A stretch of 43,232 nucleotides of DNA, taken from NCBI GenBank assembly GCA_003254885.1, contig QANT01003424.1, forward strand, positions 1 to 43,232. Direction: 5' to 3'. Under the pieces are notes generated by a model that was not told the origin of the DNA, searched no databases, and was given only the letters and a program-made list of their open reading frames with translations. Source of the stretch: Purshia tridentata. Lineage: Eukaryota; Streptophyta; Magnoliopsida; Rosales; Rosaceae. Positions within the stretch are counted from its first letter, which is position 1. Each line of letters starts with the position of its first letter. Below, piece after piece: positions 1 through 12,173 of this stretch. The position numbers were made by a program, and so were the translations under genes.

Positions 1-3000
1 TATATATATTAATTAATTTTCTGAGAACAGCGAGAATTGCTATAACTGCATGCCTTAACACAAACTTGATTTAAGTATAATTTGGCATACAGTTTTCTTT
101 GATTCACTGCATTTAGGCCAAAGTTTTCAAGGGGGAGGTGCTTCTTCAGAAGAAGCTACGAGGCACACATTTTTTTAAGGACGATACATATATTAGGAGA
201 AATGCGTGCCTACACAATTGGATAACTAACAGTCGTTGATTGGTGTAACAATGTGTTATTACATTATAATTTGTTTTGCAACAATCAATAATTTACAGTT
301 TTTAATTCAAACACGTTACACGTATGAGTGATTATTATTTTAATTTATCGAAAATTAATGCATAAAATAAGAAAACCCTAAAAAAGTATATAGCTAACCT
401 GCCAGAGATAGAAACCTCCTCAATATAAAATCCGAATTATGCTGCATTAATGGCTTGAAGTAATTATTAAGGACCACAATACGGATCGAACATGGGTGAT
501 AATTAATGAATAATTAATTATGTCTCAAGTTGCCACGAGGGGACACCCACGTAGTAAATTGTTAGACAATTAATTAAATTATTTAAAAAATAGTTCATAA
601 TTAACTTATATAACATTGGCTGCTGAGTAAGTCTGTTAATTTTGGTAACCCTTTGTTGATGAATATGTGAGACCCAACTCAAACGTGACCATTACATGTC
701 AGATCCATTTATACAACAAAACCCAGCTTAATATATTGTATGCAAGTGCCTGCAATATTGATCAAGATATATGGCAATACATATACATGTTGTCTGGCTC
801 TTGAGTCTTGACCCATTAATTCGTTTTTGCTGATAACTTTGTTCCAAATTGGCATTGCCATGACCCAATGGCATTTCCCTGTGCTTGCTATGTGAACATG
901 ATCACCATCACCAATATTGAATTACCAACAAATTAATTTTTTTCTTAAAAAGTTGATTAATCAATATATAATTATTCAAGACCTCATTATCAAGAATAAT
1001 TGATAAGCCAGCATTAATAAACTGAATTCATTTTATCATATATATTGATGTCCTACCAGCAACTTAGTGAGAATATATGTGAGAGATTGGATTCTTTTCT
1101 TTTTATATGACGTCGTATATATTCAAACTTGCTCATGAAAGGGCCAGCCTTAATTTGCGTCAGAGATCTAACTTCTTCTAATGGTATTTTAATCATCAGA
1201 TTTGTTGACCCTTAAGGCTTTTTTTTTTGATTGTTGACCCTTAAAGTTTTCTTAATTAAGGGAAAGGTACAAATATAACTAAACAAATTAAACAAATATA
1301 ACTAAATTTTGGAAGGTTTATTGGTTATGAATTCATGATATGATATGTCGAGAGACAGGCCAGTGATACGTATCAAAATAATAGTCATCCAACCGTCTGT
1401 TCAATCTCTAGTTAAAAAATGTGTGTTATATATGTGCATGTGTGAACCATGACCGTGCATGTGTGAACCATGACTATTAAACATGAAACAGGAACTGCTA
1501 AAACTTATGGTTTTGGCACATGTAATTTGGGTCAAGTTTCATTAAAGTATTTGTATTTTTAATTGTTTTAATTTTAATATTATAGTTTATCCCAACAAAT
1601 ATAATTTTTTTAATGAAATGAATGTGTATGTAAGAGGTACGTGATCGATACGCAAGTGAGGGAGTAAATTAGACTTTTTAAGTTAAAAAAATTGACGAAT
1701 TTAAGTATTTAGACCACAATTGAAACAATTAGTAAAATATAATACTAAAATTAAAACAATTAGATCGATCTACAAATACCTTAATAGAACCTAACTCAAA
1801 CTACAGTTACGAAAATCAAAGTTTTGCCTAATAATAACTTTGATAAGTAAGGAGAGGCAATTAATATTCATGATCTGGTTCTCTTATTCAATGCATAGAC
1901 AAAGAAGAGATTCATACATATCCACGAAGATGAAAGCTACAAACCTACAAAACATGCAATTAATAATGATACTAATTCGTACTATATATTACTACTTTCT
2001 CATGTACTCATATACAAGTCAATGCCGCCATTGCTACGGAACCATACTACTTTCCCTCTCTCACAGTCTCATCTCTTGCGCATCGATCCACACACAGACA
2101 CATACACAAAGTTTTGAATTTATATACATAATAGTGGATATTGTCACACAAATCTATCAATATGATAATATTATGTTGTTAAATTGGAAATTTAAGTCAC
2201 CCAGTTAAAAGTTATATCTAGATAATTATTCAAATTTATAATATGGCGAAAAAATAACTTTATGTATATATATATTAAATATTCTAAAGCTTGATTAATG
2301 AGTGTTGACGAAGAAGCTAAGATTTATTTGCTTATACTACTTTTCTTTAGCTAGTCAACTCCCAGAAATCTCAGGCGCTGTTGTTTTCTACACTGTGCTT
2401 TGGAAAATGGATAAAGATACAGAAAGTAGACAATAGAACGTAGAAGAAGATCTCTTTGTTTTTTTCTATTATAATTTCCTTTGAAAAGTAGACTGCAGAA
2501 AGCAAGTAAAGCACTGGCACATGCTTTCCAAAATGTGAAATCTCAGTCAATGCGTTTACACTTCGAAAATGAAAGAAAAAAGAAAGAAAAACATAACCCA
2601 TCCATATGTTTAATTGCAATTCTAATTTGAAACGTACAACCAAATTTCAATAACATTGAAATTTCTAAGCTGGCTAGCTTGCTTGCTTGTTTTTTCAGGT
2701 TTTAAACTATTAACTTAAACAACACTGATCGATCATTATTATAGAAATGACTACGTCAAGGTGGTTCTACGGTTCTACCTTCACCAGTGTCATACATATC
2801 CAGCATATAAAGATTCTTGTTGATGCATGACATCTTAATCAATTACAATATTATTATATATTCGTAGAAGCTTCTGATCTTGACTTTCGGCTGCCCCCTA
2901 GGTCTCAATTCAAAACTCATATTGCTATTAATAAAATCATTCGAATTATTTTAACTAATCATTTTGCATATAATCTCTCTGTTATAAAGATGAGATTTAC

Positions 3001-3800
3001 TTTATAAAAGTCTCACCTTTAATGAAAAAATGGATAAAAAAGTAAAATAACAGTAGTCCATTTGCAAGGTAGAAAGGAGAAGAAAGAAGATATTGGCAAG
3101 TCTTTTGGGTTTTGATTATTCAGCAGGGGCAGTTGTTGCCAACGAGAACTACTGAACTACGTTATCTTTGATTCTTCTGTTTCATTGTATTTGACTCACC
3201 CAACTTGACAAGTGACAAGTGGGAATATTTGACTCACCCAACTTGGAAGCCAGGGCCACATGGAAAAAAGAGCAAACATGTGGGACTTTTAAGCATTTCA
3301 CCCCATGCTTAATTTGGTACTACTACTACACCATATATAATTAAAAAAAGACTTACTTAATATATGCAATTGGAGATATTAGTTTGATATCCCCAGGTTT
3401 CTTTGTTTTTTTCTTCCTTGACACTTGACTTTTCTATGAAATGTGAAGATTATAACACACAAAAGCCCCAAACTTTTCTTATTTTTCGGCAAGCTGCAAA
3501 AACCTTCTAGTGTTTATATCTTCTACTTATATATTTTTCTTATATTAGCTAAGAGTAGGCTCTAAACACATAGAACCACCATGTATTGGCCCATGGAATT
3601 CAATCTGCTTGAGAAATCACCCCCTCCCCAACCAAACCCTGCCAACAGCAGAGAGGAGAGAGGAAAAAGAAATCATGAGATAGGATATCGACTTGTGCTG
3701 CTATGTAAGTTTTTCTTGCAATGAAAGAAAAGAAATGACTCAATCATCAGTGAATCCTAATTTCTTTTTATGTTGCTTCATTAACGGATGAGAAAACAGG
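1..3800. other. AT-rich intergenic region without a supported gene
   Basis: This stretch is A+T-rich and I see no credible gene in it. The open frames present (for example 1840-2208 plus) have no recognisable domain, low-complexity composition and no splice context. It holds small direct repeats: a 21-bp perfect tandem duplication at 1434-1475, a 14-bp repeat containing GTTGACCC near 1202 and 1231, and a 20-bp repeat around GACTCACCCAACTTG near 3190 and 3230. The part next to 3800 would include the 3' flank of the RNA-binding protein gene on the minus strand. No tRNA or transposon ends were recognised. Confidence 0.6.
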
Positions 3801-3951
3801 GGGGTGAAAGGTAAATAATAAGTATAATCAAACAGATAAATACTGAAACAAAATACATCCATCAATCCTAGGTAAAATTGCATTTGCAAAATCCAAACAA
3901 CCTAAAAGAGCACAAACAGCCACAAGTTTCATGAAAACAGCAAACAAAAAT

Positions 3952-6900
3952 TCAGTAGCGGTCGAAGGAAGATGGGCGCCCTCCCCTGCTAGGGCGGTCA
4001 TAAGGACCTGGCCTGTTTCTGTAATTTCCTCCCTCGTCCCTTGCAGGCCCTCCACTTCCATATCTGTCACTGCCTCCTCTTGCGCCACCGTCCCTATCAT
4101 AGCCTCTATCTTTGCCATAACCATTTTGTGGATAACGATCAGAACCACCGTATCTATCACTTGCAAAACGATCCCCAGCTGGGTACCTGCAGCATAGCAG
4201 ATGAAGCTTAAAGAAAAATGACTTTTCTCTATTATTCAGCACAAATATATCTAAAGCGAGAGAGAATGAAAATGGGCAGTCACATTTTGGCCGCTAAAAC
4301 CAAGCATAATGTCATAATGGAACAAGCAGTAAAGGAGTAACTGATACCTGTCACTAACATAGCGATCACGGCTCCCATATTTGTCATCCCTGCTGTCAAA
4401 ACGGTCCCTGTCTCCATAGCGCCCTCCATCATAACGGTCATCCACATAGCGATCACGGTCTCCACCAAAGCGATCCCCACGGCCACCAGCCCCAAACCTG
4501 GAATGTGATGAGAATGAACCTCCACCTCTTCCACTGCCCGCTGAAGGGCAATCTCGGGCCCAATGTCCTGAGCGCCCACATTTGAAGCATTCATCTTGCC
4601 CTACAGATCTATCTCCTCCTCCTCCCCCAAAGTTTCTCCTGCCACCAGACGAGTAGCCTCCTCCTCCTCTATAGCCATGGTCCAAATCCTCACCTCCCAT
4701 TTTTGGCTGGGCTTTGTTCACAGAGATGATGCGATCACCAAACTCCCGTCCGTGCATCTCTCGGATTGCATCTTCCATTGCCCGCCGATCTCCAAATGTA
4801 ATAAAACCAAAACCCCGAGGACGGCCTGTATCTCTTTCCAGCATGATCTACAGAATACCACAATAGAATACTCATGCCAGGAAATTACACAAAGATGCTA
4901 CATAGAGCAAGCAATAACATAAAACAACACTCAGTAAGCAATTTCCTGTTATAATGATGAACTCAAGCCCATGCCAGTTATCTCCTTTGTAAATAACTTC
5001 AGTACATCCTCAAAGGATGCTTTGCATTATCATAAATTCCAACTAATTGCAGGTGCCCATATGCAAAGGCTTTCACACATGATAAATGCTGAAAATACTA
5101 TTCATATATGAATCACAAACAAGAAAGAACATAGAGAGTAGACATGCTCCAAACAATAAGCAAATGACCTAATTTGCTAATATTATTTGCAACACTAATG
5201 AAAAGTGGTAAAAGTTATCGAAGCAGCTGTTATAACAGAGAGAGGTTGCAGAAATTATCGCAACACAAGTGATGAGTTCAAAAAATTTGAAAATGCGATA
5301 GGGATATATGCCTAAACTATATATCTGCACAACATTCTAACTGGTAGTTGAAAATTTAACAAGTTGATAACTTACTTTCTCTTCGTTATTATGGAGAACG
5401 GATTGCAATGTGTTCATACTTCAAAATTTCTGATCAATAGAAAAATAATCTGTCATCTGACAATATAGATTACCGCTGACCTTGATTTCCCACAAAATCC
5501 AACATACTAATTTCTGCCTAAACTGATACCTATGCCACCACAAACTCAAATCCATCTAATCTCTCAAACAGCTACGTTCAAATTGAATCGGTTATCAGTG
5601 CTATCATTATCTTTGTGATATGATTAACTTCTCACTGATAGGTCCTTATTATTAACATAAAACTACAAGAAATTACTATAACACTGCAAATATCAGGTGA
5701 GCATCCACCTTGTAATCCCCAATCAATCTTCCACCAACCAAAGCTATGCAGATTAGCCAGACAAAGGCAGTCATTGCAGTAATTGATCTTTCCACTATTC
5801 AAGATAAACCATACAGAACACAAATAATCCTCATGAACTGTCTTTATTTGCAAATTATTCCCAATTCATTCCATGATTACCCTACCTTCATAACTGTTTC
5901 ACCGAACCAGTAAAAGTAACCACAAGAGTCAACCAAAGACAGCCAATTTACTCTGTCACAATAGCAGAACTGGTGAAAATGCTGATTATCTTTTGTAACA
6001 AAAAAAAGTGAACTTAGTACACTCCTGAAAAGATATTCTAGAGTCATGGAAATCCATTTTCTGACAACTTTTTGATAGGAGATGTTCTGACAATTTTAAC
6101 GTACTTTCAAATATCATACCAACAGGTATTACACATCTACATCACTGTGCCCTTAGACGAAATTCCAATGAATAGGAAGCAAGAGATAAAAAGAACTTTG
6201 TGCCCATTGCAACTCCATACCCAGACTCCATATTTGAACAGATTCAGTATTTGAGGTGGCCAAAAGTACAACTCCACCATCTGATCAAATCCTAAAACAA
6301 TATTGCAACTACCATACAGAAGAAAGCATCAAGATATAGTATAGCATTGATGTATCTGAATTCATACTTGTCCAGGCTAAGTCTCAAACAAAATACAGTT
6401 TCTGACACCTGCAAAGGCACTAGTGATCTGAATATAATGTCTCAGACCCACTGAATGGGTTGCATCAGTGTGCCCAAAAGTGACGTGGCCAGACTGAAAG
6501 TGTGTTGGAGGCCTCATAAGGTAACGCCATATAACTCTACCAGGTTTAGATGGTAGAACATATATGATCCTCCGACATAATCCCATAAACATACCAAAAT
6601 TGACTATAAAATTGGTCTTGATCACATTCCTCGCTACACCAGCAATGTCCTTAATTGCCATAACGCAAAAAAATAACTAAAAAACAAAAAAGTTCAAACT
6701 ACTTCAAACAAAATTCAATTAAAAGGCCGAAAAGCAAGCTCAGACTTCATAAGCGCTCCACATTAGCAGATGAGAGGATCCCATTGCCAGCCAGAAGCAG
6801 TTTAGAGTCACTACCCCAGACTAACCACATCAAGCATAAAGTAACTACACTTGATACTTCACAACCTCACCCAATCAAAACTCAAATCTGAAGTATGTCT

Positions 6901-8808
6901 TGCGCATCTTCATAAGGACCATAACTAAAAGATCAGGCATCAGGCATTTGATACATTTGAAGAACTTAACAAGAGACAACAAAGCTTTGCAACTTGTCAG
7001 CTTCTGAGAAAACTGCATACCCTATACAACAACAAATGACGAGTTGACATTTGATAACCCTCTGGACTCTATGAGAACAGAAGCAAATGAATGTGGAAGA
7101 GAAGACACTATCCGGTTCAAAAATCTCTCTCACAAAACAGACAGCCTTCACCATCTTTGAGTGCAACTGATGTAAAATATGGACAAACCAATTATTTAGG
7201 AGCATTTTTTCTAGTTAGCAAAATAAAAACTCTTCCTGAAGCAAAGAATAAACTAGCAATTGGTCAAGCAATGACCATTTCAGACAACTTCAGCTCCTGA
7301 GCCACAGAATCCAAACAGAAAGTATACTTTCCAAAATAAAGAGAAACTTCTCAAGGTTGCCACATCATGTGACTTGATGATTAGTCAGCTCATCCTCAAA
7401 ACACTAAATATATCTCAAATTTCCAACATTATCACAGGAATTTTTTTGTGGAACCCAACCACAGCTCCTTTCATGAATAAATGTTTTGTTACCAAATAGC
7501 TGATGAGACTAAATCTAGTAATTAACTGTAGCTGCCTTGAACCAAATTCCACATATCCAGAGACCATCTGCTTATGCTTATACCTCCTGGCTTGAGATTT
7601 ATAATAATTATCAGCTATAATCTAATCCCAAAATTCATATTAAGCTTCAGCAACTTGTTGCAATCACTTAACAAAAATTTCTCTACAAAACCCATCTATG
7701 TGCGGCATCAAAAGATCATAGCCAGCATTCCAGAAAGACAAAAAAACAAATAAGGAGCATTAATATAGAAAGCGAACAACAAAAAATAACAAAAGATAGA
7801 GAGGACCAAATCAAACTCAACATAAGTAATGGGAGATAAAGATATGGGAGTTAAGTTTCAATGGTCCTAGGACAAGTATAATCAAACATATGCTGAGGTG
7901 TCAGAATGGCATAACTTTCAACAAAATATTCCATTGAGTAGTTATCTGTTTTCATTCATCCTAGACAAGGAAGGGTACTTGATAAGAAATGTATAGATAA
8001 AAGACACTAATGTAACTTGTGGCAAGAGAATCATTTGAAATTCTATGATCAGGATCAATCAAACAAATAACAAACCTGTATATAATTTACTATAACCATA
8101 GAATACCATTTCCTAAACTCCTAAATGTAAAAAAACCACTGGATTGTGAACAAAAAGCATTACGTGAAACCATAAAGCTTCTACAAAAATATCAAGCATT
8201 TTGTATTTCAAATTTCTCAGTAGGATGCAAAAAGAAAGGCCCAAAACAAGTAGAACTGCAAAACCCAAAATGCTCAACTAGTATCTATCAAATGTACACT
8301 AACAAAATAGCGCACATCTTGCAATCAATGAGATTGACTATCATTCTTCTTAACATTACTTGTAAAAAATTACAGGTCAAACTAAAGCCTCAAACTGATT
8401 GAGACAGAGACAGATTTCAAACTTCTTTTTTGTTCTTAAAACCCTAAATTGAAATGGGATTAGGAACCAAAAAATAAAAAAGGAAAAGAAAAACGTTCAT
8501 ATAGTTTGCAAGCAAATTTAAGCAGTTAAAACCTGAACATCCATGTCTCTTTAATTGTGAAACAATAAACAGATAAAAGTTTTTTTTTTGTTGGCCAAGA
8601 ACAGAGAAAAGTTTTTAAAACATTAGGGTTCAGACAATCTATTCCTTGTTATTGAGAAATTAAAACTTCGTAGAAATGGGAACGAAATTGAGGGTACCTG
8701 AGATTCATGAACTTTTCCGAAACGAGCAAAAGCGTTCTCCAGCTGACGCTCCGTCACGTCCCACGACAGCCCTCCCACGAATATTCGATACTCTTCCTTC
8801 CCCGCCAT
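3952..8808 (-). CDS. RZ-1B: RZ-1B-type glycine-rich RNA-binding protein (RRM plus CCHC zinc knuckle)
   Basis: Three coding exons on the minus strand, 8698-8808, 4348-4847 and 3952-4186, join in frame with GT-AG borders to give 281 residues. The protein starts [13 protein letters not shown]. It has one RRM (about residues 7-83; RNP2 RIFVGG, RNP1 RGFGFITF), a Gly-rich linker, and a zinc knuckle with C124, C127, H132 and C137 (C-X2-C-X4-H-X4-C). The long Arg/Asp/Gly/Tyr-rich tail with repeated DRYG-like units ends in PSSFDRY. This order matches the plant RZ-1 family, closest to Arabidopsis RZ-1B as I remember it. Family members are nuclear, bind RNA and SR splicing factors, and affect splicing and gene expression. 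Intron 1 (4848-8697, 3.85 kb) splits the RRM between RNP2 and RNP1. Retention of intron 2 (4187-4347) would replace the RGG/DRY tail by a short unrelated end. A GA-repeat lies directly before the ATG. Start choice: first ATG, at the usual family N-terminus. Confidence 0.93.
4848..8697 (-). other. 3.85-kb first intron of the RZ-1B gene
   Basis: The donor reads CAG|GTACCC (minus strand, exon ends at 8698) and the acceptor TTCTGTAG|ATC (exon resumes at 4847). The intron is A+T-rich and I found no conserved exon, transposon terminus or RNA gene in it. The longest open frame (6377-6661 minus, 94 codons) has no recognisable domain. Intron length is unusual beside the other introns in this window, which are mostly below 1.2 kb. 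Confidence 0.85.
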
Positions 8809-8827
8809 CTCTCTCTCTCTCTCTCTC
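8808..8827. repeat. (CT)n microsatellite in the RZ-1B 5'UTR
   Basis: A run of about ten CT dinucleotides directly abuts the start codon of the minus-strand RNA-binding protein gene, so it reads as GA repeats in the leader. Pyrimidine/purine dinucleotide runs are common in plant 5'UTRs. Confidence 0.85.
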
Positions 8828-8899
8828 AAGTGTGTATGTGTTTTTAAGCTGTGAAATTTGTTGAGCGAGCCAAACCCTAACCGCTTCGGGAACCTGGTG

Positions 8900-9428
8900 G
8901 GGTCGACTTTCTCTATCCTATATGTTTTTACGTCTGCTTTGATTTTTTGTTCATTTTTTTCTTTTATTAACACACTCCTCATTTCGAAAACAAAAAACAA
9001 AAAACTCATTTAAAATTTTCTACTTTAGACTCTAACAATAAATATTTTATAATTTTATAATTTTGTATATTCCATTCAGAGTTGAGTAAAAAAATAGCTT
9101 ATTATTAAGGAAATAAAAAAGAGAGTTGAACATCTAAGGAGAAATACAAAAAAATAATCGAAGTCGGTCCACTTTTAGTATTTTCATTGTTTAATATTAA
9201 CACACTTTAAATTAACATGCTGACTTTAAGTATTTCAATGCTCAGTTTGGAAGTTACGACTCACGATTACATGCACAATTACATTAAAAAAAAAATGATC
9301 ATTTACATGATTCTCAATAGTGATAATGATATTTGAACGCTCATTTATTTTATTTTTCTAAACGGTGAGGGTAAACGAGCCAATTTGCACTCATTTATTT
9401 TAATAATATAATAATATTTATTTTTTAA
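8900..9428. other. A+T-rich spacer, likely RZ-1B promoter side
   Basis: This lies upstream of the minus-strand RZ-1B start. It is A+T-rich with T/A runs and no clear TATA box that I can single out. It ends at a single N (9429), which may be an assembly join because the composition changes abruptly after it. Confidence 0.4.
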
Positions 9429-9429
9429 N

Positions 9430-9610
9430 GCTCGAGTGGGTCCATATGCATCTCCACCAGATTTAGCTGTGCAGCACTCAATTTAACATTCATAATCTTC
9501 TCAAGTGCAGCTTTTGTTTCTATTGTTGTTTCTTCAATCACTTTCTGCATCTCTTCCTCCTCTTCATCCTCATCTATTTGATCTTCCTCATTCTTCAAAA
9601 TTTTAGGCAC
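9430..9610 (-). pseudogene. Partial acidic, Glu-rich ORF fragment next to an N base
   Basis: A 60-codon open frame on the minus strand starts at an ATG at 9610 and runs into the N at 9429 without a stop. It has an acidic stretch (DEDEEEEE) followed by a predicted amphipathic helix with KAALEKIMNVKL. I do not recognise the family. The base composition differs from the A+T-rich DNA on the other side of the N, and the fragment sits beside the fold-back repeat. It may be a captured piece of a host or transposon gene, or an exon cut by an assembly join. Confidence 0.3.
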
Positions 9611-9716
9611 AAGATCTTTATGTTGCGAGTAGACAATTTCTTTGAATTCTCGTTCGGCTTAACAGTTCAGCTTAACAATGGCATCGTACACAATGTTTCC
9701 ATGGGCTTCCACTATT

Positions 9717-10110
9717 TGTCCACTACCTGTACACCATTTGTACAAATCTTGTAAATAGGCAGTACAAATAAACTCAACTCTTTCAAGTACACATGGTGTA
9801 CAAACAGTGGACAGGTTGTGGACAAACCAAGGATAATAGTTCTGCAACACGAGTTAACATGTCCACCATTTGTCCACTGCCTGTACACCATTTGTACAGA
9901 CTTTGTAAACAAGTAGTACAAATAGACCCAACCCCTTCAAGTACAGATGGTGTACAAATAATGGACAAATGGTGGACACATTAACTTATGTTGCAGGACT
10001 AAACTGTCCTTGGTTTGTCCACAACCTGTCTACTGTTTGTACACCATGTGTACTTGAAGGAATTGGGTCTATTTGTACTGCCTATGTACAACGCCTGTAC
10101 AAATGGTGGA
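9717..10110. repeat. Nested fold-back repeat made of three related ~90-bp units
   Basis: Three copies of a unit rich in GTACA/TGTAC and CACCATTTGTAC words lie here: two in plus orientation (about 9717-9806 and 9876-9964) and one inverted (about 10020-10110). The linker between units 1 and 2 (with GGTTGTGGACAAACCAAGG) is repeated in inverse form between units 2 and 3. The whole tract therefore forms a long imperfect hairpin, with arms of roughly 150 bp and a loop made of the middle unit. The middle unit is itself nearly palindromic at its ends. This is the architecture of fold-back or MITE-like DNA transposons. No coding capacity is supported: the several small ORFs here are translations of the same repeat. 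Confidence 0.8.
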
Positions 10111-10114
10111 TTTT

Positions 10115-10984
10115 ACAGGGCCTATTTGTGAGAATTTCCCTTTCTTTGGTTTTCGACTTAATGGTGATTCCCACATCTACATAATTGTTCATGTTCCCTA
10201 AGTGGAGTTAACAAGTTAATTTCATGTAAAGCTTAATTTCATGTTTCCTTTGATGCAAACTCATTGAAATTTGAAAGTGGAAATTGTAGACAACAAGCTG
10301 TTGAAATTACGGAAAAAATACACAAGATTTGATTGATGATATGTGAAGGCAATTCTTAATTAGTTCTGTTTACTGTTATCGATATCTTATTTGTGCAATA
10401 TCTTACTGTCATTGATACCTTACTCGTTAGACTCTGCCCAATAATATTGGAGGGTATAGATCCTTGCAAAAATTACCTGAAAGATCAAAACTGCCAGTGC
10501 TCCTTGTATCCCTATTAGAAAGTGCCATTGACTTGTAATGAAACTAATACATATCCAAACAATTGGAAGTTTTCTATTTGGCCTTAATTGATTCTGTGAG
10601 GTTCATGTAGCTGGGTCTCCATATATTAGTTTCCTCCACACTTTCCACCTTGGGAATGTTTCCAAACACTAGAGTTGGAGAAGCAGAAGTAAACAAAGTC
10701 AATGTTGAACTCTCATCCTGTAGAAAATCAGAACTTGGGGTAGAAGACGAGCGAGTTATTTGACTAACTGTGTGAGGAGGTCTAGTAAAGATCTGAGTCT
10801 TTGTATGTAGTAAAGCAAAAAGCTAAAGAAGATGAGATCTAAAGTTCAGAAGGAAATGATGATGAAGGGGGTATTTTTGTTCCATTTTGTGCCAAAGAGT
10901 TAAAAAAGTCTAAAAATTTTTGGATGGTCTAAAAAAGTCTTTTTAGAATTAATTTGGTCTATTTGTGAAAATTTCCCTTATTCT
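10115..10984. other. Non-coding spacer flanked by a 24-bp direct repeat
   Basis: No gene is supported. A word of the form GGYCTATTTGTGARAATTTC appears at 10119-10142 and again at 10956-10979, in the same orientation and with two differences. The interval of about 840 bp may be an insertion between direct repeats or a small element with such ends. Nothing in it resembles a transposase. Confidence 0.45.
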
Positions 10985-11005
10985 TACCTATCATAACTAT
11001 AACTC

Positions 11006-11372
11006 CAACAATACTACACTTACCACATTATTATACCATAATTTTATATTATCTTACATAGCAATTTACATGGTATTTATACATTAGACACTAAAAAATT
11101 AAAATTAAAATCCTAAAAATAAGAAAATACCTCCTGCTAGTACAATAATGACACATAAGATGGTATAAAAAATCAATAATATTATTCTTACTATATTTTT
11201 ATATCATGTTTATTATACCATCTTACGTGTCATTATTATATTGGCAAGATATTTCCTTATTTTTATGGTTTTTATTTTTTATTTTTTAGTATCTAATATA
11301 TGAATGCCATGTAAATTGCCACATAAAATGATAAAAAATTATAGTATAAAAATGTGGTAAGTGTAGCATTGT
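11006..11372. mobile_element. MITE-like element with very long inverted arms
   Basis: The left part (about 11006-11180) is the reverse complement of the right part (about 11190-11372) with scattered mismatches. The outer ends read AACAATACTACACTTACCAC and its inverse GTGGTAAGTGTAGCATTGTT. The middle is an A+T-rich turn containing AATAATATTATTCTT. There is no coding capacity. The single right arm recurs at 42549-42752, so this is a dispersed family rather than a local hairpin. It resembles a fold-back MITE; I cannot assign the superfamily because the target-site duplication is unclear. Confidence 0.8.
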
Positions 11373-11399
11373 TAATAAAAAATATGATAAAAATATTAT

Positions 11400-11984
11400 T
11401 ATTGTTATAACTCACCCAACTTGCTTTTACCACTTGATATGACTTCAAGAGTTTGATTTGGCCTCTATTTCGATATTACACTTACAATTTTAATTTTCTA
11501 AATAGCATATGCACTTAATATTCGTTACAAATTCAAGGACAAATATTAATTTTCAAATAATTAGAGTAAAAGAAGGGTCTATGTGCGTTTTACATGGAAG
11601 GGTATGATCATCATTTTGCCTTCATATCAAATATTTAGATTATACTCTCCAAATATGAGAGGGAAAATTAAACAAAAATATAACATTGTCCTCAAATTGA
11701 TGACAAATGTCAACCACGAAGTTATTATTAAATAAAAAAAAACAAACAGGCTGCATTTTAGTACATTAACTTTAGCACATATTGTAAGTTAATATCTTAT
11801 TTTTAAAAATTGGCAATAAGGTTCACCAAACATTAGGCCTGAATTAGCTAATTTTGCTCTCAAATATTAACAAACAACAAATAATTAAGCAGAGTGAGTG
11901 CTCCCAGTGAGGAGAGCACGAACGGCATAAAGTGAGTTGTTTTCTTCCCCGCTAAAGAATACAAATACTAAACAAATTTCTTAC
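11400..11984. other. A+T-rich spacer without a supported gene
   Basis: No open frame, RNA or transposon end was recognised. Near 11890-11930 the sequence becomes more GC-balanced (GTGCTCCCAGTGAGGAGAGC), which may already be part of the organelle-derived insertion that follows. Confidence 0.4.
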
Positions 11985-12100
11985 AATAAGTTGAAAATAG
12001 GAAGGATTCCCTAAATAAAGATGAAATCAAGGATTCATTCAATATGAAAGGGATCATTCCACTCTATTCACATTCAATCCTCAGGGTCTTCATTCCATTC

Positions 12101-12135
<35 letters not shown>

Positions 12136-12173
12136 ATATGAAAGCGAGACTCTAACCGCTGAGTCAAGTAGGT
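12101..12173 (-). tRNA. trnM: trnM-CAU copy of plastid type (inside the NUMT)
   Basis: On the minus strand 73 nt fold as a cloverleaf. The acceptor stem pairs ACCTACT with AGTAGGT, the T-loop region reads GGTTCAAATCC, and the anticodon stem TCGCT/GGCGA holds the loop TTCATAT with anticodon CAT. The sequence closely resembles plastid elongator trnM-CAU as I remember it, which is also found as a transferred copy in plant mitochondria. Inside a nuclear insertion it is probably not functional, although RNA polymerase III boxes are internal and the fold is intact. Confidence 0.85.

Noticed and set aside
1840..2208. 122-codon open frame on the plus strand
   Set aside because: Low-complexity composition, no domain, no splice or promoter context; chance frame in A+T-rich DNA.
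6377..6661. 94-codon frame in RZ-1B intron 1 as a nested gene
   Set aside because: No recognisable domain or promoter; kept only as a candidate alternative exon.
9659..10184. Several small frames encoding Cys/Tyr/Val-rich peptides
   Set aside because: They are translations of the inverted repeat units in different frames.
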